Below are positions 10,750 through 22,331 of a stretch of 64,000 bases of DNA, in pieces (within the stretch, counting starts at the first letter, position 1; each line of letters begins with the position of its first letter). The translations under genes were made by a program, and so were the position numbers. The notes beneath the pieces are model-generated. The model did no database searches. It was not told the DNA's origin and saw only the letters and a list, made by a program, of their open reading frames with translations. Source of the stretch: Dromiciops gliroides (Eukaryota > Chordata > Mammalia > Microbiotheria > Microbiotheriidae); the NCBI RefSeq assembly GCF_019393635.1, contig NC_057863.1:626761791-626825790 (forward strand). Reading direction: 5' to 3'.

Positions 10750-11260
10750 TCTGTATACCTAGAGCACTGAGTACCTTTTGTTCACTGAAGGAAAATACAC
10801 ATTTCTCAACTCTTCTCTGGGGCCTACCTTGCTCATTATTTTGCTCATTATAATCATACAGCTCAGTTTTATTTCATTGTTATTTCCACTTTGTTGGAGT
10901 CAATCTATAAATTGTTTTTCTTGTACTCTGCATCAGTTCATAGAGATCTTTTCATGCTTCTCTAGATTCTTCATATTCTGTCATTTCATACCTTTTAAAA
11001 TTTTATTCCCAATTTGATGGGTATTACTCTTCTAACACAAATGCTGCTATGAATATTTTGGCACATATGGGACCTTTTCTGTCAAAGACAGATCCCTCCT
11101 TGGGTTGTCTGCCCAAATAAGGTCTGTAGGTACAAGGGTATGGACATTTTTATCTCTTTTTTAAAAATCATAAATCCAAATTGTTTTCTAGAATGGACAA
11201 ATTCATAGCTCCATCAACTGAATACTTGTGTTGCAGTCTTTCTAAAGAATTTTAGGTAAA
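10750..11260 (-). mobile_element. Old L1 fragment (3' part of ORF2)
   Basis: It resembles the reverse complement of the L1 ORF2 C-terminal region: the gatgggtattactcttc and atgctgctatgaatatttt segments match the equivalent part of the copy at 44955-45725. No open frame survives. Confidence 0.6.
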
Positions 11261-11525
11261 AAACATAAGCTGAATATTTAGCCAGATATTCAGAAAAATT
11301 AAAGATTCTCAGTTTGACATTTAATGTTTGATCACAGGTTATTGTTATTTACCATTTACATTTCATAATTAGTATATTTTTTGCTGTTAATAATGTATAT
11401 GTTTTGGATATATGGTTGAAATGTCCTTTAGTATGATTTTGACATAATTGTTTAAAAATATTTTATGTTTTATGGGTATTGACATATAAGATGACTACCC
11501 CAGTTGATAATGGAAACCTAGTCTT

Positions 11526-11677
11526 TTTTTTTTTTTTTTTTGTGGGGCAATGGGGGTTAAGTGACTTGCCCAGGGTCACACAGCTAGTAAGTGTAAAGTG
11601 TCTGAGGCCGGATTTGAACTCAGGTACTCCTGAATCTAGGGCCGGTGCTCTATCCACTGCGCCACCTAGCTGCCCCT
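11526..11677 (-). mobile_element. tRNA-derived SINE, full length with target duplication
   Basis: Flanked by gaaacctagtctt at 11513-11525 and 11678-11690. A poly-T run of about 18 lies at the left. Confidence 0.95.
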
Positions 11678-11690
11678 GAAACCTAGTCTT

Positions 11691-12191
11691 AAGAACTAGG
11701 AACCCCTTATTATTTGTTGGAATTAGGTGCTTATGCTAATATATAATATTTTGGATCCAACAATGATATATACTATTTTATAAGGGACTCAAAGGCCTCA
11801 TGTTCATGTATTTACTCCCAGTAGTAGTTGAAAGTATAGATTTTTAAAGTTTGTCCTCTATTTCATGAAAGAACACTTGCTATTTGAGAAGACTCTGCCA
11901 AATCCTCTTTCTCTTAAGACCTTAGGGTGAGCATCCACATCAGACAAGAAGAACCATAAGAAATGCTCAACCATAAACTGATTTTTCACATGGCTTGGAG
12001 GTTTGTTCCTTTCTCCTTGAGCTTATAACCTAGCATTTTTCTCCTTTCAGTATTTTCTGATATTTTCTACTGTGGTGGTTCTCTTGTTGCCTTATTTGAT
12101 ATATCAGCTAATATTCCTTTAGGAGATTCTATCTAATTCACATATCCTGACTTCTTTAGATTATAATAGTTTTGTTGTTTCTATATAATTT
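11691..12191. other. Unassigned AT-rich intronic DNA
   Basis: No repeat family or exon recognised. Confidence 0.4.
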
Positions 12192-12205
12192 TATAGCATG
12201 TATTT

Positions 12206-12350
12206 TGTGTGTGTGTGAGGCAATTGGGGTTAAGTGGCTTGCCCAGGGTCACACAGCTAGTAAGTGTTAAGTGTCTGAGACCGGATTTGAACTCAGGTCC
12301 TCCTGACTCCAGGGCTGGTGCTCTATCCACTGTGCCACCTAGCCGCCCCA
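12206..12350 (-). mobile_element. tRNA-derived SINE with target duplication
   Basis: Flanked by tatagcatgtattt at 12192-12205 and 12351-12364. The tail is a short TG run instead of poly-T. Confidence 0.94.
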
Positions 12351-12719
12351 TATAGCATGTATTTAAAAAAAACCCACACCACTCTTTGTGACAATAGGAC
12401 AGTAGGTAACACTTTCTTTTCCAAATGATTTATCATCTCTCCAGCCCTATAGAACTCTGTAAGTAGAGTTTTAGTATCTCATTGACCTTGTGTCATTATA
12501 TCAGTATCGTGGTGTTTTGCTCAGTTCTTGACTAGTTTAGGCAATATTATAGTAAGAAGATGGTCAAACCCTTCAACTTGGCCTTCTGGGACTGTGCCTC
12601 GACAATCCTTTATCTTCCATTCTCATGAAATGATGTGAATGAATTCTCTGACCTCCACATTCTTCATTCCCCCATGTCATTGATTCACATGGATCCCCCC
12701 CCCCCCCCCAATCTCTTTG

Positions 12720-12840
12720 TTCAGGTTTTTCCTTCCCTTTTATATAGCTAACCTCTAATCCTGGCTTTAATCATTTCAAATCTAGACAGCTACTATAGTA
12801 TTGGTCTTCCTCCCATTAACTTGTAAATTCTTTAAGGCAT
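12720..12840 (+). mobile_element. Possible L2 fragment
   Basis: Weak resemblance to the L2 stretch around a Cys/Asp/Tyr-rich reverse transcriptase 3' region, with caaatctagacagctactat and the following ttggtcttcctcc. Low certainty. Confidence 0.3.
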
Positions 12841-13154
12841 TGGTTCTCAAAGGGTGTGCCAGAGCACATTACTGTACTTCTAGTTTTGCTGGTGTCAAGT
12901 GAAACTCTTCCTCATACTTCACAGCTTCTTGGTACCTTAGCTCCTGTCCCCAGCTACAGTTTGCTGATCACAATAGCAGTGCTGTGGATAGAGATGCAAA
13001 GCCTCTTACTTCCCTGTGATTCCTGGTGAGATAAAGAATAGGTGAGAGATTCATGGAGGAGAAGGAAAGAAAAATGGAGGAATCTCAAGATCTGGATAAT
13101 GGTTCTGGGGTCCCAATTATCCTGGACCCCTTCTTTGTTGGTGACTTAAATGTT

Positions 13155-13312
13155 TTTTTTGTTGTTTTTTTTTTAGTGAGGCAATTGGGGTTAAGTGACT
13201 TGCCCAGGGTCACACAGCTAGTAAGTGTTAAGTGTTAAAGTGTCTGAGGTCGGATCCGAACCCAGGTACTCCTGACTCCAGGGCTTTATCCACTGCGCCA
13301 CCTAGCTGCCTC
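13155..13312 (-). mobile_element. tRNA-derived SINE with target duplication
   Basis: Flanked by ggtgacttaaatgtt at 13140-13154 and 13313-13327. It has a small internal duplication (agtgttaagtgttaaagtg). Confidence 0.94.
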
Positions 13313-13409
13313 GGTGACTTAAATGTTAAGTGTGCTTCAATACCTCATGACTCAGAATGTTGCTGTTGGGGAAAAAAAATGGACAAGCACTGCTTTTGAC
13401 AGCAGGGAC

Positions 13410-14270
13410 AAATTAGATCAAATGAGTATTTATTAGGCATCTACTGTGTGCCAGGCCTTGTGGGAGGCCCTGGCGATACAAAGACAAAAATGAAATGGTT
13501 CCTACTCTCAAGGAAATTATACTCTATCAGGAGGGACAATATTTACATGAAACTGTAGACAGATTATCTACAAAATACACGCAAGGTAATTTTGGAAAGG
13601 AGGGCACTAGTATCTGGGGTGGGGGGAGGGCCTGGATAGTGCTTTTTAGTTGAATCTTAGACAAGAGATTCTTAGAACTGGAAGTATGACCGGAGTCCGT
13701 TCCAGATATGGGAGAGGGCCAAATAAAGGCAGAGAGGATTGAAGTGGAGCCTTGTGTTTGAGAAACAACCTAAAGGGCAGTCTGGCTGAAATGTAGAGTT
13801 TAAGAAGAGGATTGGTGTCTATTAACGAGGTTGGAAAAGTAGGTAAGGGCCAGGTCTTTTGTAAAGGACTTTAAATGCTCCAAACAGAGGCAACAGAGAA
13901 CCATTGGAGTGTATTGGTTAGGGAGATTATATAGATCCTTATGCTTAAGGAAAATCACTTGTGGTATCTGCAGAATGGAATGGGGAAAGCTAAGTCTGGG
14001 AGACCAATCAAAAGAAGGAATACAGGAATAGTCTAGGCTACAGGTGGTGCGGTTCCAGAATAAGGTGGTGGCTTTGTGAGTAGCCAGATGGAGTTAGATG
14101 TTAAAGATGATGTGAAAATTGAAACAAGATTTGACAAATGAATGGATATGTGGTGGAGGGGTGAAGGAGGTGGTGGAGGGGTGAGGAAGAGTTAGGAGTC
14201 AAGGAAAAATAATGTTGAGGTTGCAAATGTGGGAGATTGGAAAGTTGGTGATGTGACCACACAGTAAGTA
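13410..14270 (-). mobile_element. L2-like LINE, 3' portion
   Basis: On the minus strand it ends in the L2-type tail (ggcacacagtagatgcctaa, then aataaat). The body matches the arrangement of the better-preserved copy at 32190-34235: the ggagagggccaaataaagg segment and the agaccaatcaaaagaagg segment correspond in order. Confidence 0.65.
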
Positions 14271-14295
14271 TACTTGTATTTTAAGAATTAGGTAT

Positions 14296-14460
14296 GGGGG
14301 GCAGCTGGGTGGCGCAGTGGATGAAGCACCCACCCTGGATTCAGGAGGACCAGAGTTCAAATCCAGCCTCAGACACTTGACACTAGCTGTGTGACCCTGG
14401 GCAAATCACTTGACCCTCATTGCCCTCCAAAAAAAAAAGAAAAAAAAAGAAAAGAACAAA
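14296..14460 (+). mobile_element. tRNA-derived SINE
   Basis: Head ggggggcagctgggtggcgc, tail A-rich with interspersed G. It ends with the tgaccctcattgccct variant instead of ccccaattgcctc, marking a second subfamily shared with the copies at 44665 and 62027. Confidence 0.92.
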
Positions 14461-14483
14461 AGAATGTTATGTTTCAGAAAAGT

Positions 14484-14790
14484 TGGGGTTGTTAGGTGGT
14501 GCCACAGGGCACAGAACACTGGGTCTAGAGTCAGCAAAGACCCAAATTTAAATTTGGCTTCAGATAACCACTAGCTGGTGATTCCAGGAGAGTAGCTTGA
14601 GTTCACTTGCCTCATCTGTAAAGTGGGAATAATAATAGCACCTCCCTCCCAGAGTTGTTGTAACTATAACTACACTAGCTAGCATTTATATAGTATACTT
14701 TAAGGTTGGCGAAGCACTTTACATACTATTTGTAAAGCACTTTGCAGACCATAAAGTACTATATAAATGCTAGCCAGCATTATTCTTAAT
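14484..14790 (+). mobile_element. MIR-type CORE-SINE, long copy
   Basis: A tRNA-like head, then tcacttgcctcatctgtaaa, then a 3' part with gcactttacatactatttg and taaagcactttgcagacc. This is the order expected for the therian CORE-SINE. Confidence 0.75.
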
Positions 14791-15129
14791 AAAAGAAAAT
14801 ATATACGGTGGTGTTCCTCAGTTTGCTGCAATCTAATCCTGGAAATCATATCATAACTAGATCATAAAGCAGTCTGAATTTTCCCACAGGAACAATGTCA
14901 TTGGGGATTGTGTTCTTGACTGAAGACTTGGCAGCAGTTCATAGATGGTACGATATAAAAGCAAAAGTACAACCACCATAAACCTCTTGAATAATTGAAA
15001 GTACTAAAATCACAATCAAATTCCTGTAAAATGGGCAGACTTTGTATACTGATTATAAAATGGTCTCCAATCTGTTAAAGTTATACATATAACTCATAAA
15101 ATGCAATAAGTTTAACATAAAAACTAATC

Positions 15130-15277
15130 TTTTTTTTTTTTGGCTGGGCTGTGAGGGTTAAAGGATATGCCCAGGTTCACACAACTAATAAGTGTCAAGT
15201 GTCTGAGGTCCAATTTGAATTCAGGTCCTCCTGAATCCAGGGCCTGTGCTTTATCCCCTGGTTGCCTAGCTGCCCCC
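15130..15277 (-). mobile_element. tRNA-derived SINE, diverged
   Basis: Poly-T at the left and cctagctgcccc at the right, with more substitutions than its neighbours. Confidence 0.9.
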
Positions 15278-15349
15278 TATTTTATCTTTAAAAACACAGG
15301 AGTGTTATTTCTGGATCCATGTGTAAGAAAGATGATTCTGATGAAAGGC

Positions 15350-15860
15350 TGAAAGACTTGGGAGGCAGGGTTAGCCAATGGAGATGGACAGATCTATTAG
15401 GTCACTATAATAATCTAGAAATGAGGTCTTGGACTAAGGTGGAACAGTTGGAATAGAAAGGTTATAAATGATAGATGTCATGGAGGAGAGGGATTAGTCA
15501 AAGATTGGCACATAGTAAGCAGTTAATAAGTGCTTCTTTCATTCATATAACTCCAGAACACAGAAGGGGGTATAGTTTTAGGGGAAAAGACATGGTGAGT
15601 TTGAGTTGCTAGTAAGACAATTAGAGAAGCAAGCATTTAGGGAATTAGGATTGGAAACTCAGAAGAGAGAGAATTTAGGATTGGAGATGGAGATTTGACA
15701 GTCATTTGAGTAGAGGTGGTAGTTGGAGCAATTTGAGTGAATGAGATCCTCAAAGGAGAGAATTATTTAGCAAGAAAAAAGAGCTAAAGACAGATCCTTG
15801 GGGAATAACCACATAAAATGGTTACAAAGAAGATGGGAATAATTAGAATAAAGGTTCTTA
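15350..15860 (-). mobile_element. L2-like LINE fragment
   Basis: Purine-rich DNA of the type seen in minus-strand L2 reverse transcriptase regions elsewhere here; compare gatttgacagtcatttgag with the corresponding part near 33440. A short forward-oriented L2-type tail (ggcacatagtaagcag) sits at 15507-15550. Confidence 0.5.
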
Positions 15861-15935
15861 ACTTGGAATCTATGAACTTGTTTTAAAAATAGTTTGGCAA
15901 CTATTTTAATATAATTGGTTTTCTTTATAATAATA

Positions 15936-16133
15936 TGTGGAGTGGAGCAGAGATGCTGGCTCCCTTAGATAGATAGATGAAGGCGTATTGGCCTCTTTCT
16001 CTCTCCTCACCAAATTCTTATGCTCCTTAATAAATGGTTGAAAGTCTAGACTCTTGCTAAAGCTTCTAACTTATTGGCGACCACTCATTAGATTTTTAGA
16101 CAATCTAGCTAGAATTTTAGCCACCTCACAGAT
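15936..16133 (+). mobile_element. Fragment of an endogenous retrovirus LTR
   Basis: Reads aataaatggttgaaagtcta, then actcttgctaaagcttctaa, then ggcgaccactcattagattt, then tctagctagaattttag. This aligns with the reverse complement of 41733-41880. An AATAAA signal precedes the presumed R/U5 part. The upstream U3 is missing or too diverged. No retroviral coding sequence accompanies it. Confidence 0.6.
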
Positions 16134-16144
16134 AGCAACTTTAC

Positions 16145-16278
16145 AGAGCCCTGGCCCTGGAATTAGGAGGACCTGAGTTCAAATATGGCCTCAGACATTA
16201 TCTCTGTGACCCTGGGCAAGTCACTTAATGCCGATTGCCTTTCCCCTCCCTTACCCCAAAAGAAAAAGGAAAAAAAAT
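16145..16278 (+). mobile_element. tRNA-derived SINE, 5'-truncated
   Basis: It starts within the head at agccctggccctggaatt and runs through ctgtgaccctgggcaagtca to an A-rich tail. Confidence 0.85.
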
Positions 16279-16299
16279 GAATTAGATAAGGTAGAAAAT

Positions 16300-17515
16300 C
16301 TCCATACATGAACATTTGCTTACACAAAAGTCAGAAAAGGAGAATTATATATGAAAATAAGTCTTAAAACAGGTTTGAAAAAAATATACATGAAATTTAA
16401 CATGGTACTGTACACATTGTTCTATGTTCTCTTCTGAACTTCCTTCTTTTTGTAGATGACTCAGAAAATTTGGAAATGGAAGGCTAAGAAAGGGATGGGG
16501 ACAGCTGGAAAAAGTTAGAATGGACAAAGGGAAAAGTTAGGATTGGGGGACCTTGCCTATGTTTGTAGGTATGGGGGAAGGAGCCAGTGGAGAGGGAGAG
16601 ATTGAATATGTATAAACAGGAGGTGATGACTTTGACTCCTTTTCATGCTTTGAATTTGCTATAGGGAATTCACACCCATAAATATGCTGGAGGCCTTTCT
16701 TGCTTTCTCCTGACTTGGTGGTGGTTGTGGCGGAGGAGAAACCAGTGGAGCACTCTGGTTGTCCATCTGTCAACCTTTGATTTTGCTACATGAACAGCCC
16801 ATCTGTTATTTCTGTCACAATTTTTTGATGGCAATCTTTACTCTTATTCGTCAGAGTCCTTACTTGGTTTTATGTTGCGGTTTGCTCACAGCCACATGCA
16901 CCTTTCCATTGCCCTCTAATACTTATGAACTCTTTGGAGGTAGTGTTGTTCCAGGTCTGTTATACAGTACAGCCGGTCAAATGTTTTCTCTGAAAAGGTG
17001 GCCTGATTTTTCACTACAAATGAAACAAATGCAAAGAAAGTAAATAGAGTACTCAAATGTAAGCAGTTAGGGAAGGAATCGGGAAAGATTTCATGTGTAG
17101 AAAGTGGTATTCGTGTTATATCAAAACAAGGAAGATACTTTTATTTGCTTTCTTTGAATTTAGAAGGGAGTTTGGGGGATGATTGGGATAGCCCAAGTTC
17201 CTTAAGATTAAAATTGTATACTTAAGCTCGTGTAAATTTTCCTGCAGCAAGTATAGGAATTTAAAATCATACCTTTGAAGCTTGAGTCTGTACTTTTCAA
17301 AAAACAAGTTGCTTTCCCCCTTCTTGGCTACCAGGTATAAGGGTAGTCTATCAGTAAACCATTAAATAAATGAGTTTAATCTTGAAAGTGGAAGTCTAAA
17401 TTAAGCAATGTTAGATGAACATTGGGGATCACCTACATTTCCCTCATTTATTTCCATTATAATTTTAAAGATGCCTTCTAACTGTTAACGATTTGACCCT
17501 AAAGTAGAGGGCCAA
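16300..17515. other. Unassigned intronic DNA
   Basis: Short open frames on both strands (16345-16527, 16537-16773, 16759-17043) show no family motif and no convincing splice context. Confidence 0.4.
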
Positions 17516-17519
17516 AGAA

Positions 17520-17690
17520 AAAGGAAGCCTGATGACTCCATTGAGTTTAAATGCCAGCTCTGCTACTTGGGTGACCCATTTTACAACATTTGACCCATCT
17601 AAGCCTCAGTTTTCTCATCAGTAAAATAAATATGGGACTAGTTGATCTTCTAGGGACACTTCTAGCTCGAAATCCTGAAACTATATAATA
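17520..17690 (+). mobile_element. MIR fragment
   Basis: Contains gccagctctgctacttgggt and aagcctcagttttctcatca followed by gtaaaata, the MIR core in forward orientation. Confidence 0.75.
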
Positions 17691-17864
17691 AAAATGATTC
17701 TGTTTAGGGAAGTTAGAACAATATGTGCATCTGTTTTACCTATGTGATGACATTGGCTGTAAGATGTCATTAGTATAGATGATTTTTGCCCATGGATTAC
17801 AAAGGGTCCCTATCATCATTATCTCTCTCTTTTATTATGAGAATCAGATATCATTTTTTACCAG

Positions 17865-17930
17865 CACTTATTACAGTACCTGGCACATAGTAGGTCCTCA
17901 ATAAGTGCTTGTTCATTTGACTTTTCCTGG
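17865..17930 (+). mobile_element. L2 3' tail
   Basis: Contains cagtacctggcacatagtag followed by tcctcaataagtgcttg, the typical L2 end. Confidence 0.75.
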
Positions 17931-18061
17931 ACCATTCTTTTGTATTTATTGATACTTTCTGTGTCATAGTTATTTGTGTTATATCTGGTTTTTTTTATTC
18001 CCTAGCACCTAATATAGCTCTTTTCAAGTAAGAGGCAAAAAATATTTCTTGAGATATTTGT

Positions 18062-18355
18062 AGGATCATAGATTTAGACCTGGCAAAGCCTTTAGAGGCC
18101 ATTAGTCCAACTCCCTTATTTAAAAAAAAAAGAAAAGAAAAAAAAAAGAGAAAACTGAGGATCAGAGTGATTAAGGGAGTTGTTCAAGGCCACACCAGCA
18201 GGAAGCAAGAGAGGTGAGATTTGAACCTTAGGTTGTTATCTGTCTCCAGAGCCTTTCTTCTTTCCAGTGCATCCCATGACTCTGCCCAACATCACACAGG
18301 TAGTAGTGGCAGAGGCAAGATTTGAACCCAGGTTATCTCTTCCTAAATTCAGTGA
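18062..18355 (-). mobile_element. MIR-like SINE copies
   Basis: Starts with ggatcatagatttagacctg, then gccattagtccaactccc, an A-rich interruption, then actgaggatcagagtg. A second partial copy with cacacaggtagtagtggcag and gatttgaacccaggtt follows at about 18285-18335. Confidence 0.65.
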
Positions 18356-18844
18356 GTGCCTACAGTTGAGGGAATCAGAATACACCATGTAGTAAATTCC
18401 TAATTCATTGGGAATTCTCAAATGACTTTGTAGGAGTAGGACTTGTATTTTTGAGCGGTAGGTCTGGGTGTGCTAAGGTGTGCCTTTATACCTGATTATT
18501 CAGCTCAGTGTAGCCACTGCAAGATGTATAAAGGTGATCATTTTTAGACAACTCACTGGTCCGTTAATACTCCCCAGTAAACAGTGAACCTTTGATATAA
18601 GTCACTGGTTGGGGTACGTAATACAGAGAAGTCTGTGCTATGGTCCTTGACCTTGAGAATCTGAGAAAATTTATCTGGGTAGATAAAGCATAAGCATAGA
18701 AGTTAAATAACAAACACAATAAATAAAAAGAGATTTCCACAAGATATTCTCTAAGGTCCCTTCTAGCTATAAAATTCTCTGAATACAAGACAGTACATGA
18801 TTAAGTGTTAGAAACATGATGAGTGCCATGTATTCAGAAACGGA

Positions 18845-19190
18845 AGAAGATCATTATGGGCTGGAGTAATTCATGTCTCATGTGCAATATATAGCCACAG
18901 GTTAAAGGGCCTGGACCACAAGCTGAATTGGGAGAGGAGAAACAAACAAAAGCAGAGGGCCTGGGCACAGTTGGGGTGAGGTAATCCAGCTCTACTGAGC
19001 CTGGGATTTAGTGCTAAAAGGGACCTTTGAGATTGTTTAGTCAAAATGTTCAACTTCCTTCTTATTTTACAGGTTAAGAAGTAGGGTCACAATGGGTAAG
19101 GTAATTGGCTAAGGTCATATAGGGTAGTAGCAAGGCTGAAATTGGAATCTTGGTCCTCCATGTCCAGATCGAGTGTTCTCTTACACTGAT
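18845..19190 (-). mobile_element. MIR-like fragment
   Basis: The supportable part is 19010-19190: ctaaaagggacctttgagat, cttattttacaggttaagaa and ggctaaggtcatatagg. The left part (18845-19005) is unassigned. Confidence 0.5.
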
Positions 19191-19194
19191 AGAG

Positions 19195-19690
19195 AAGATA
19201 GACATTTACACGTGCTTGTGTATTTGTACATACATATGTACATACACACACACACTTAATATAACACCTTTCTACCCTAGCTGCTGCAGGCTCAGTCTCC
19301 TGTGTTTTTATTTCTCTTCACCTTGATGATAACTGATCCCAAGCAAAAATGCCCCGGGAGGCTAGGTTAGACCTGAAAACAGCTGGTTGAGTAATTAGTG
19401 TGGAGTCAGGCTATATAATCTGACGTTTTGCAAAAGCTTCTTGGAAGAGTAAGGGCCCTTGTACCTTTTTAGTCTCGGTAGAAACAGTCAGAGTGGATTG
19501 GATAGCTAGGGAACCAGAAAGTGCTCGAAATTCATGCTGCTTATTTGGAAAAGAAAATCTAAATTCTAAAGCTGTCCAAGAAAATCAAACACAAAAAATT
19601 GTAGCAAGTGGGTGAAAAGGAGTAAAGTTGAGATGTGGACCATCTTTTTCTTCTACTAGACGCAGTTGCTGGAATATCTGGAATTTTTTA
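19195..19690. other. Unassigned intronic DNA with a short CA-type microsatellite
   Basis: A mixed (CA)/(TACA) simple repeat at about 19225-19255, otherwise unique sequence with no exon seen. Confidence 0.45.
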
Positions 19691-20168
19691 AAAATTAAAT
19701 TAAATTACATTTTAAAAATTTTGTAAAGATATTTTTTGAGTTCCAAATTTTTCTCCAACCCTCCCTTCCCTCCCCACCGAAGCCAGCAAACAATCTGATA
19801 TAGATTATACATTACAATCATGTTAAACATATTTCCACATTACTCATGATGTAAGAGAAGAATCAGAACAAAAGGAAAACAAAAACACAAGAAAGAAGAA
19901 ACAACAACAACAAAAAAGGAACAACAAAAGTGGAAGTCTGCATTCAGACTCCATAGTTCTTTTTCTGGAGGTAGAGAACTTTTTCCCACCAAAAATCTTT
20001 TGGCATTGTCTTGGATCATTTGTATTGCTGAGAAGAATTAAGTCTATCACAGTTGATCATCACACAGTGTTGTTGATAACTGTGTACAATGTTCTCTTGG
20101 TTCTGCCCATTTCACTCAGCATCAATTCATATCTTTGCAGGTTTTTCTGAAATCCATCTGCTTATTTT
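19690..20168 (-). mobile_element. L1 3' end (3'UTR), 5'-truncated
   Basis: On the plus strand: gagttccaaatttttctcca, pyrimidine runs, aatctgatatagattataca, then tggcattgtcttggatcatt, tcacagttgatcatcacaca and gttctcttggttctgcccat. The same order appears in the L1 copies at 35725, 44955 and 57080. Confidence 0.85.
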
Positions 20169-20182
20169 TTATGTAATTCTTT

Positions 20183-20333
20183 TGTTTGTGGGTTTTTTTT
20201 TGCAGGGCAATGAGGGTTAAGTGACTTGCTCAGGGTCACATAACTAGTGTCAAGTGTCTTGAGGCCGGATTTGAACTCAGGTTCTTCTGAATCCAGGGCT
20301 GGTGCTCTATCCACTGTACCACCTAGCTGCCCC
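20183..20333 (-). mobile_element. tRNA-derived SINE (first of a serial pair)
   Basis: Flanked by ttatgtaattcttt at 20169-20182 and 20334-20347. The right copy is shared with the next SINE. Confidence 0.93.
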
Positions 20334-20347
20334 TTATGTAATTCTTT

Positions 20348-20499
20348 TTTCTTTTTTTCTTTTTTTTGTGGGGCAATTGGGGTTAAGTGACTAGCTCAGG
20401 GTCACACAGCTAGTGTCAAGTGTCTGAGGCTGCATTTGAATTCAGGTCCTCCTAAATTCAAGGCCAGTGCTTTATCCACTGCACCACCTAGCTGCCCTC
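20348..20499 (-). mobile_element. tRNA-derived SINE (second of a serial pair)
   Basis: It shares the target duplication of its neighbour. The third copy of ttatgtaattctt follows at 20502-20514. Confidence 0.93.
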
Positions 20500-20545
20500 C
20501 CTTATGTAATTCTTAATACAAATTCCAGGGAACCCTATGGCTTCT

Positions 20546-20697
20546 TCTTTTTTTTTTTTTAAGTGAGTCAATTGGGGTTAAGTGACTTGCCCAGGGTCAC
20601 ACAGCCAGTAAGTGTCAAATGTCTGAGGCTGGATTTGAACTCAAGACCTCCTGACTCCAGGGCTGGTGCACTATCCACTGTGCCCCCTAACTGCCCC
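20546..20697 (-). mobile_element. tRNA-derived SINE with target duplication
   Basis: Flanked by aaccctatggcttct at 20531-20545 and aaccctatgacttct at 20698-20712. Third SINE in about 530 bp. Confidence 0.93.
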
Positions 20698-20809
20698 AAC
20701 CCTATGACTTCTAGGCATAATATGTGAATATAAGGTGGTGGTGGGGGGAACCAGAATGTTTCTTTGAATTCATTGTGATGATATTTCACCAAAATATGGT
20801 ATCACATCA

Positions 20810-21000
20810 TGGAGTCTAGAGCTGAAAGCAACCATAAAGGTCATTTTAGTCTAGTCCCGTTTTACAGATGAAGAAATAGGCCCAGAGAAACAAAGGGACT
20901 TGCTCCAGTCGTGCATCTCTGAGCTTAGAACCAGTGTTTAAATTGGACCTTCTTCCTTCAAAGCCCATATTCTTTTCACTCTGTCTACTCTGTCTGCCAA
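20810..21000 (-). mobile_element. MIR-like fragment
   Basis: ggtcattttagtctagtccc, then gttttacagatgaagaaata, ggcccagagaaacaaaggga: a MIR core in reverse orientation. Confidence 0.7.
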
Positions 21001-21223
21001 ATGTGTAAATTTTCATTTAGCAAATATTTATTGAACACCTGTTAAAGTGTTCAGTAAGGCATTTTGGGGAATACAAAGAATACAATTCTATCCTTGCCCT
21101 CTTGGAGTTTATATTTCATTGGGAGAGATAAATTATGTACACAATGATAATATGAGGATTGGTGAAAATGTAGTTAGTTAAAAAGTACTATATTCACCAT
21201 TTTGATTAGAAGTAAAAAATTGA

Positions 21224-21369
21224 GGGGCAGCTAGGTGGCGCAGTGGATAGAGCACCATCCCTGGAATCAGGAGTACCTGAGTTCAAATCCGGCCTCAGAT
21301 GTTTGACACTGGCTGTGTGACCCTGGGCAAGTCACTTAACCCCAATTGCCTCACCAAAAAAAAAAAAAA
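21224..21369 (+). mobile_element. tRNA-derived SINE with target duplication
   Basis: Flanked by agaagtaaaaaattga at 21208-21223 and 21370-21385. Tail of pure adenines. Confidence 0.95.
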
Positions 21370-21568
21370 AGAAGTAAAAAATTGAAACTATGGCCCAAGT
21401 AATTATCAGAACAGTGTTAATCTGTATCTTAGAGCAGTCCTTCATAAATGTTACTTGACACAGTGATTTGGTATTAGGGAATGGAGTGATCAGTTTAATT
21501 AAATACTGTAACCATGTAGTTCATACTCAGGTGATCAGTTTTAGAAATGAGAACATCATAAAGTAGAT

Positions 21569-22020
21569 TTGACAATGAACCTTTCTTCCCTTATTGTGCC
21601 TATCTCCTTCCTTTTCTGCTTGTCTATATTTTCCTCTTACTCTTTAACTCTACACTCTGGCTTCCAAACAAGTCATCCAACTGAAACTTCCCTCTCCAAA
21701 GTTACTAGTGAGCTCTTAATCACCAATTCTCTTGGTCATTTCTCATTCTTTATCCTTCTTGACCTTTCTGTAGCCTTTGACACTGTTGATCACCCTCATC
21801 TCTTTGATAATTCTCTAACTTTTCATGACAGTGCTCTCTTCTGTTTCACCTCCTACCTATCTGACCACTCCTTTTCCTATACTGTATTTTTGCCCAGACA
21901 ATTCTGGATGTCTACCAGGGCTCTGTCCTTGGGTCCTTTTCTTTCTGTATACTATTTCACTTGTTATCTCATCAATTTTGGATTCAACAATAATTTCTAT
22001 ACTGATGATTGTCAGGTTTC
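21569..22020 (+). pseudogene. L2/CR1-type LINE reverse transcriptase remnant
   Basis: The forward frame carries the motif series of the L2/CR1 group: SGFQTSHPTETSLSKV, then LLDLSVAFDTVDHPHLFD, then SYLSDHSF, then TRALSLGP, then FYTDDCQV. LLDLS.AFDTVDH is the hallmark segment holding the first catalytic aspartate, and the TDD stands where the YADD-type box is expected. The frame then runs into a SINE. In the family, the enzyme copies element RNA at a nicked target. This piece is a relic without the N-terminal endonuclease and with several departures from the consensus. The element continues after two SINE insertions at 22346-23215. Its open frame has no independent support as a host gene. Confidence 0.85.
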
Positions 22021-22166
22021 TTTCTTTCTTTTTTTTAGTGAGGCAGTTGGGGTTAAGTGGCTTGCCCAGGGTCACACAGCTAGTTAAGTGTCTGAGGCTG
22101 GATTTGAAATCAAGTACTCCTGATTCCAGGGCCGGTGCTCTATCCACTGCGTCACCTAGCTGCGCC
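22021..22166 (-). mobile_element. tRNA-derived SINE (first of a serial pair in an L2)
   Basis: Flanked by gattgtcaggtttc at 22007-22020 and gattgtcagatttc at 22167-22180. Confidence 0.93.
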
Positions 22167-22180
22167 GATTGTCAGATTTC

Positions 22181-22331
22181 TTTTTTTTTTTTTTAAGTGA
22201 GGCAATTGGGGTTAAGTGACTTGCCCAGGGTCACACAGCTAGTAAGTGTTGAGTGTCTGAGGCCGGATTTGAACTCATGTACTCCTGACTCCAGGGCCGG
22301 TGCTCTATCCACTGTGCCATCTAGCTGCCCC
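22181..22331 (-). mobile_element. tRNA-derived SINE (second of a serial pair in an L2)
   Basis: Flanked by gattgtcagatttc at 22167-22180 and 22332-22345, the same target as its neighbour. Confidence 0.93.

Noticed and set aside
12840..13370. A possible hAT-type DNA transposon starting at ttggttctcaaagggtgtgc
   Set aside because: Only one end resembles such elements by eye; no inverted partner end or 8-bp duplication could be found.
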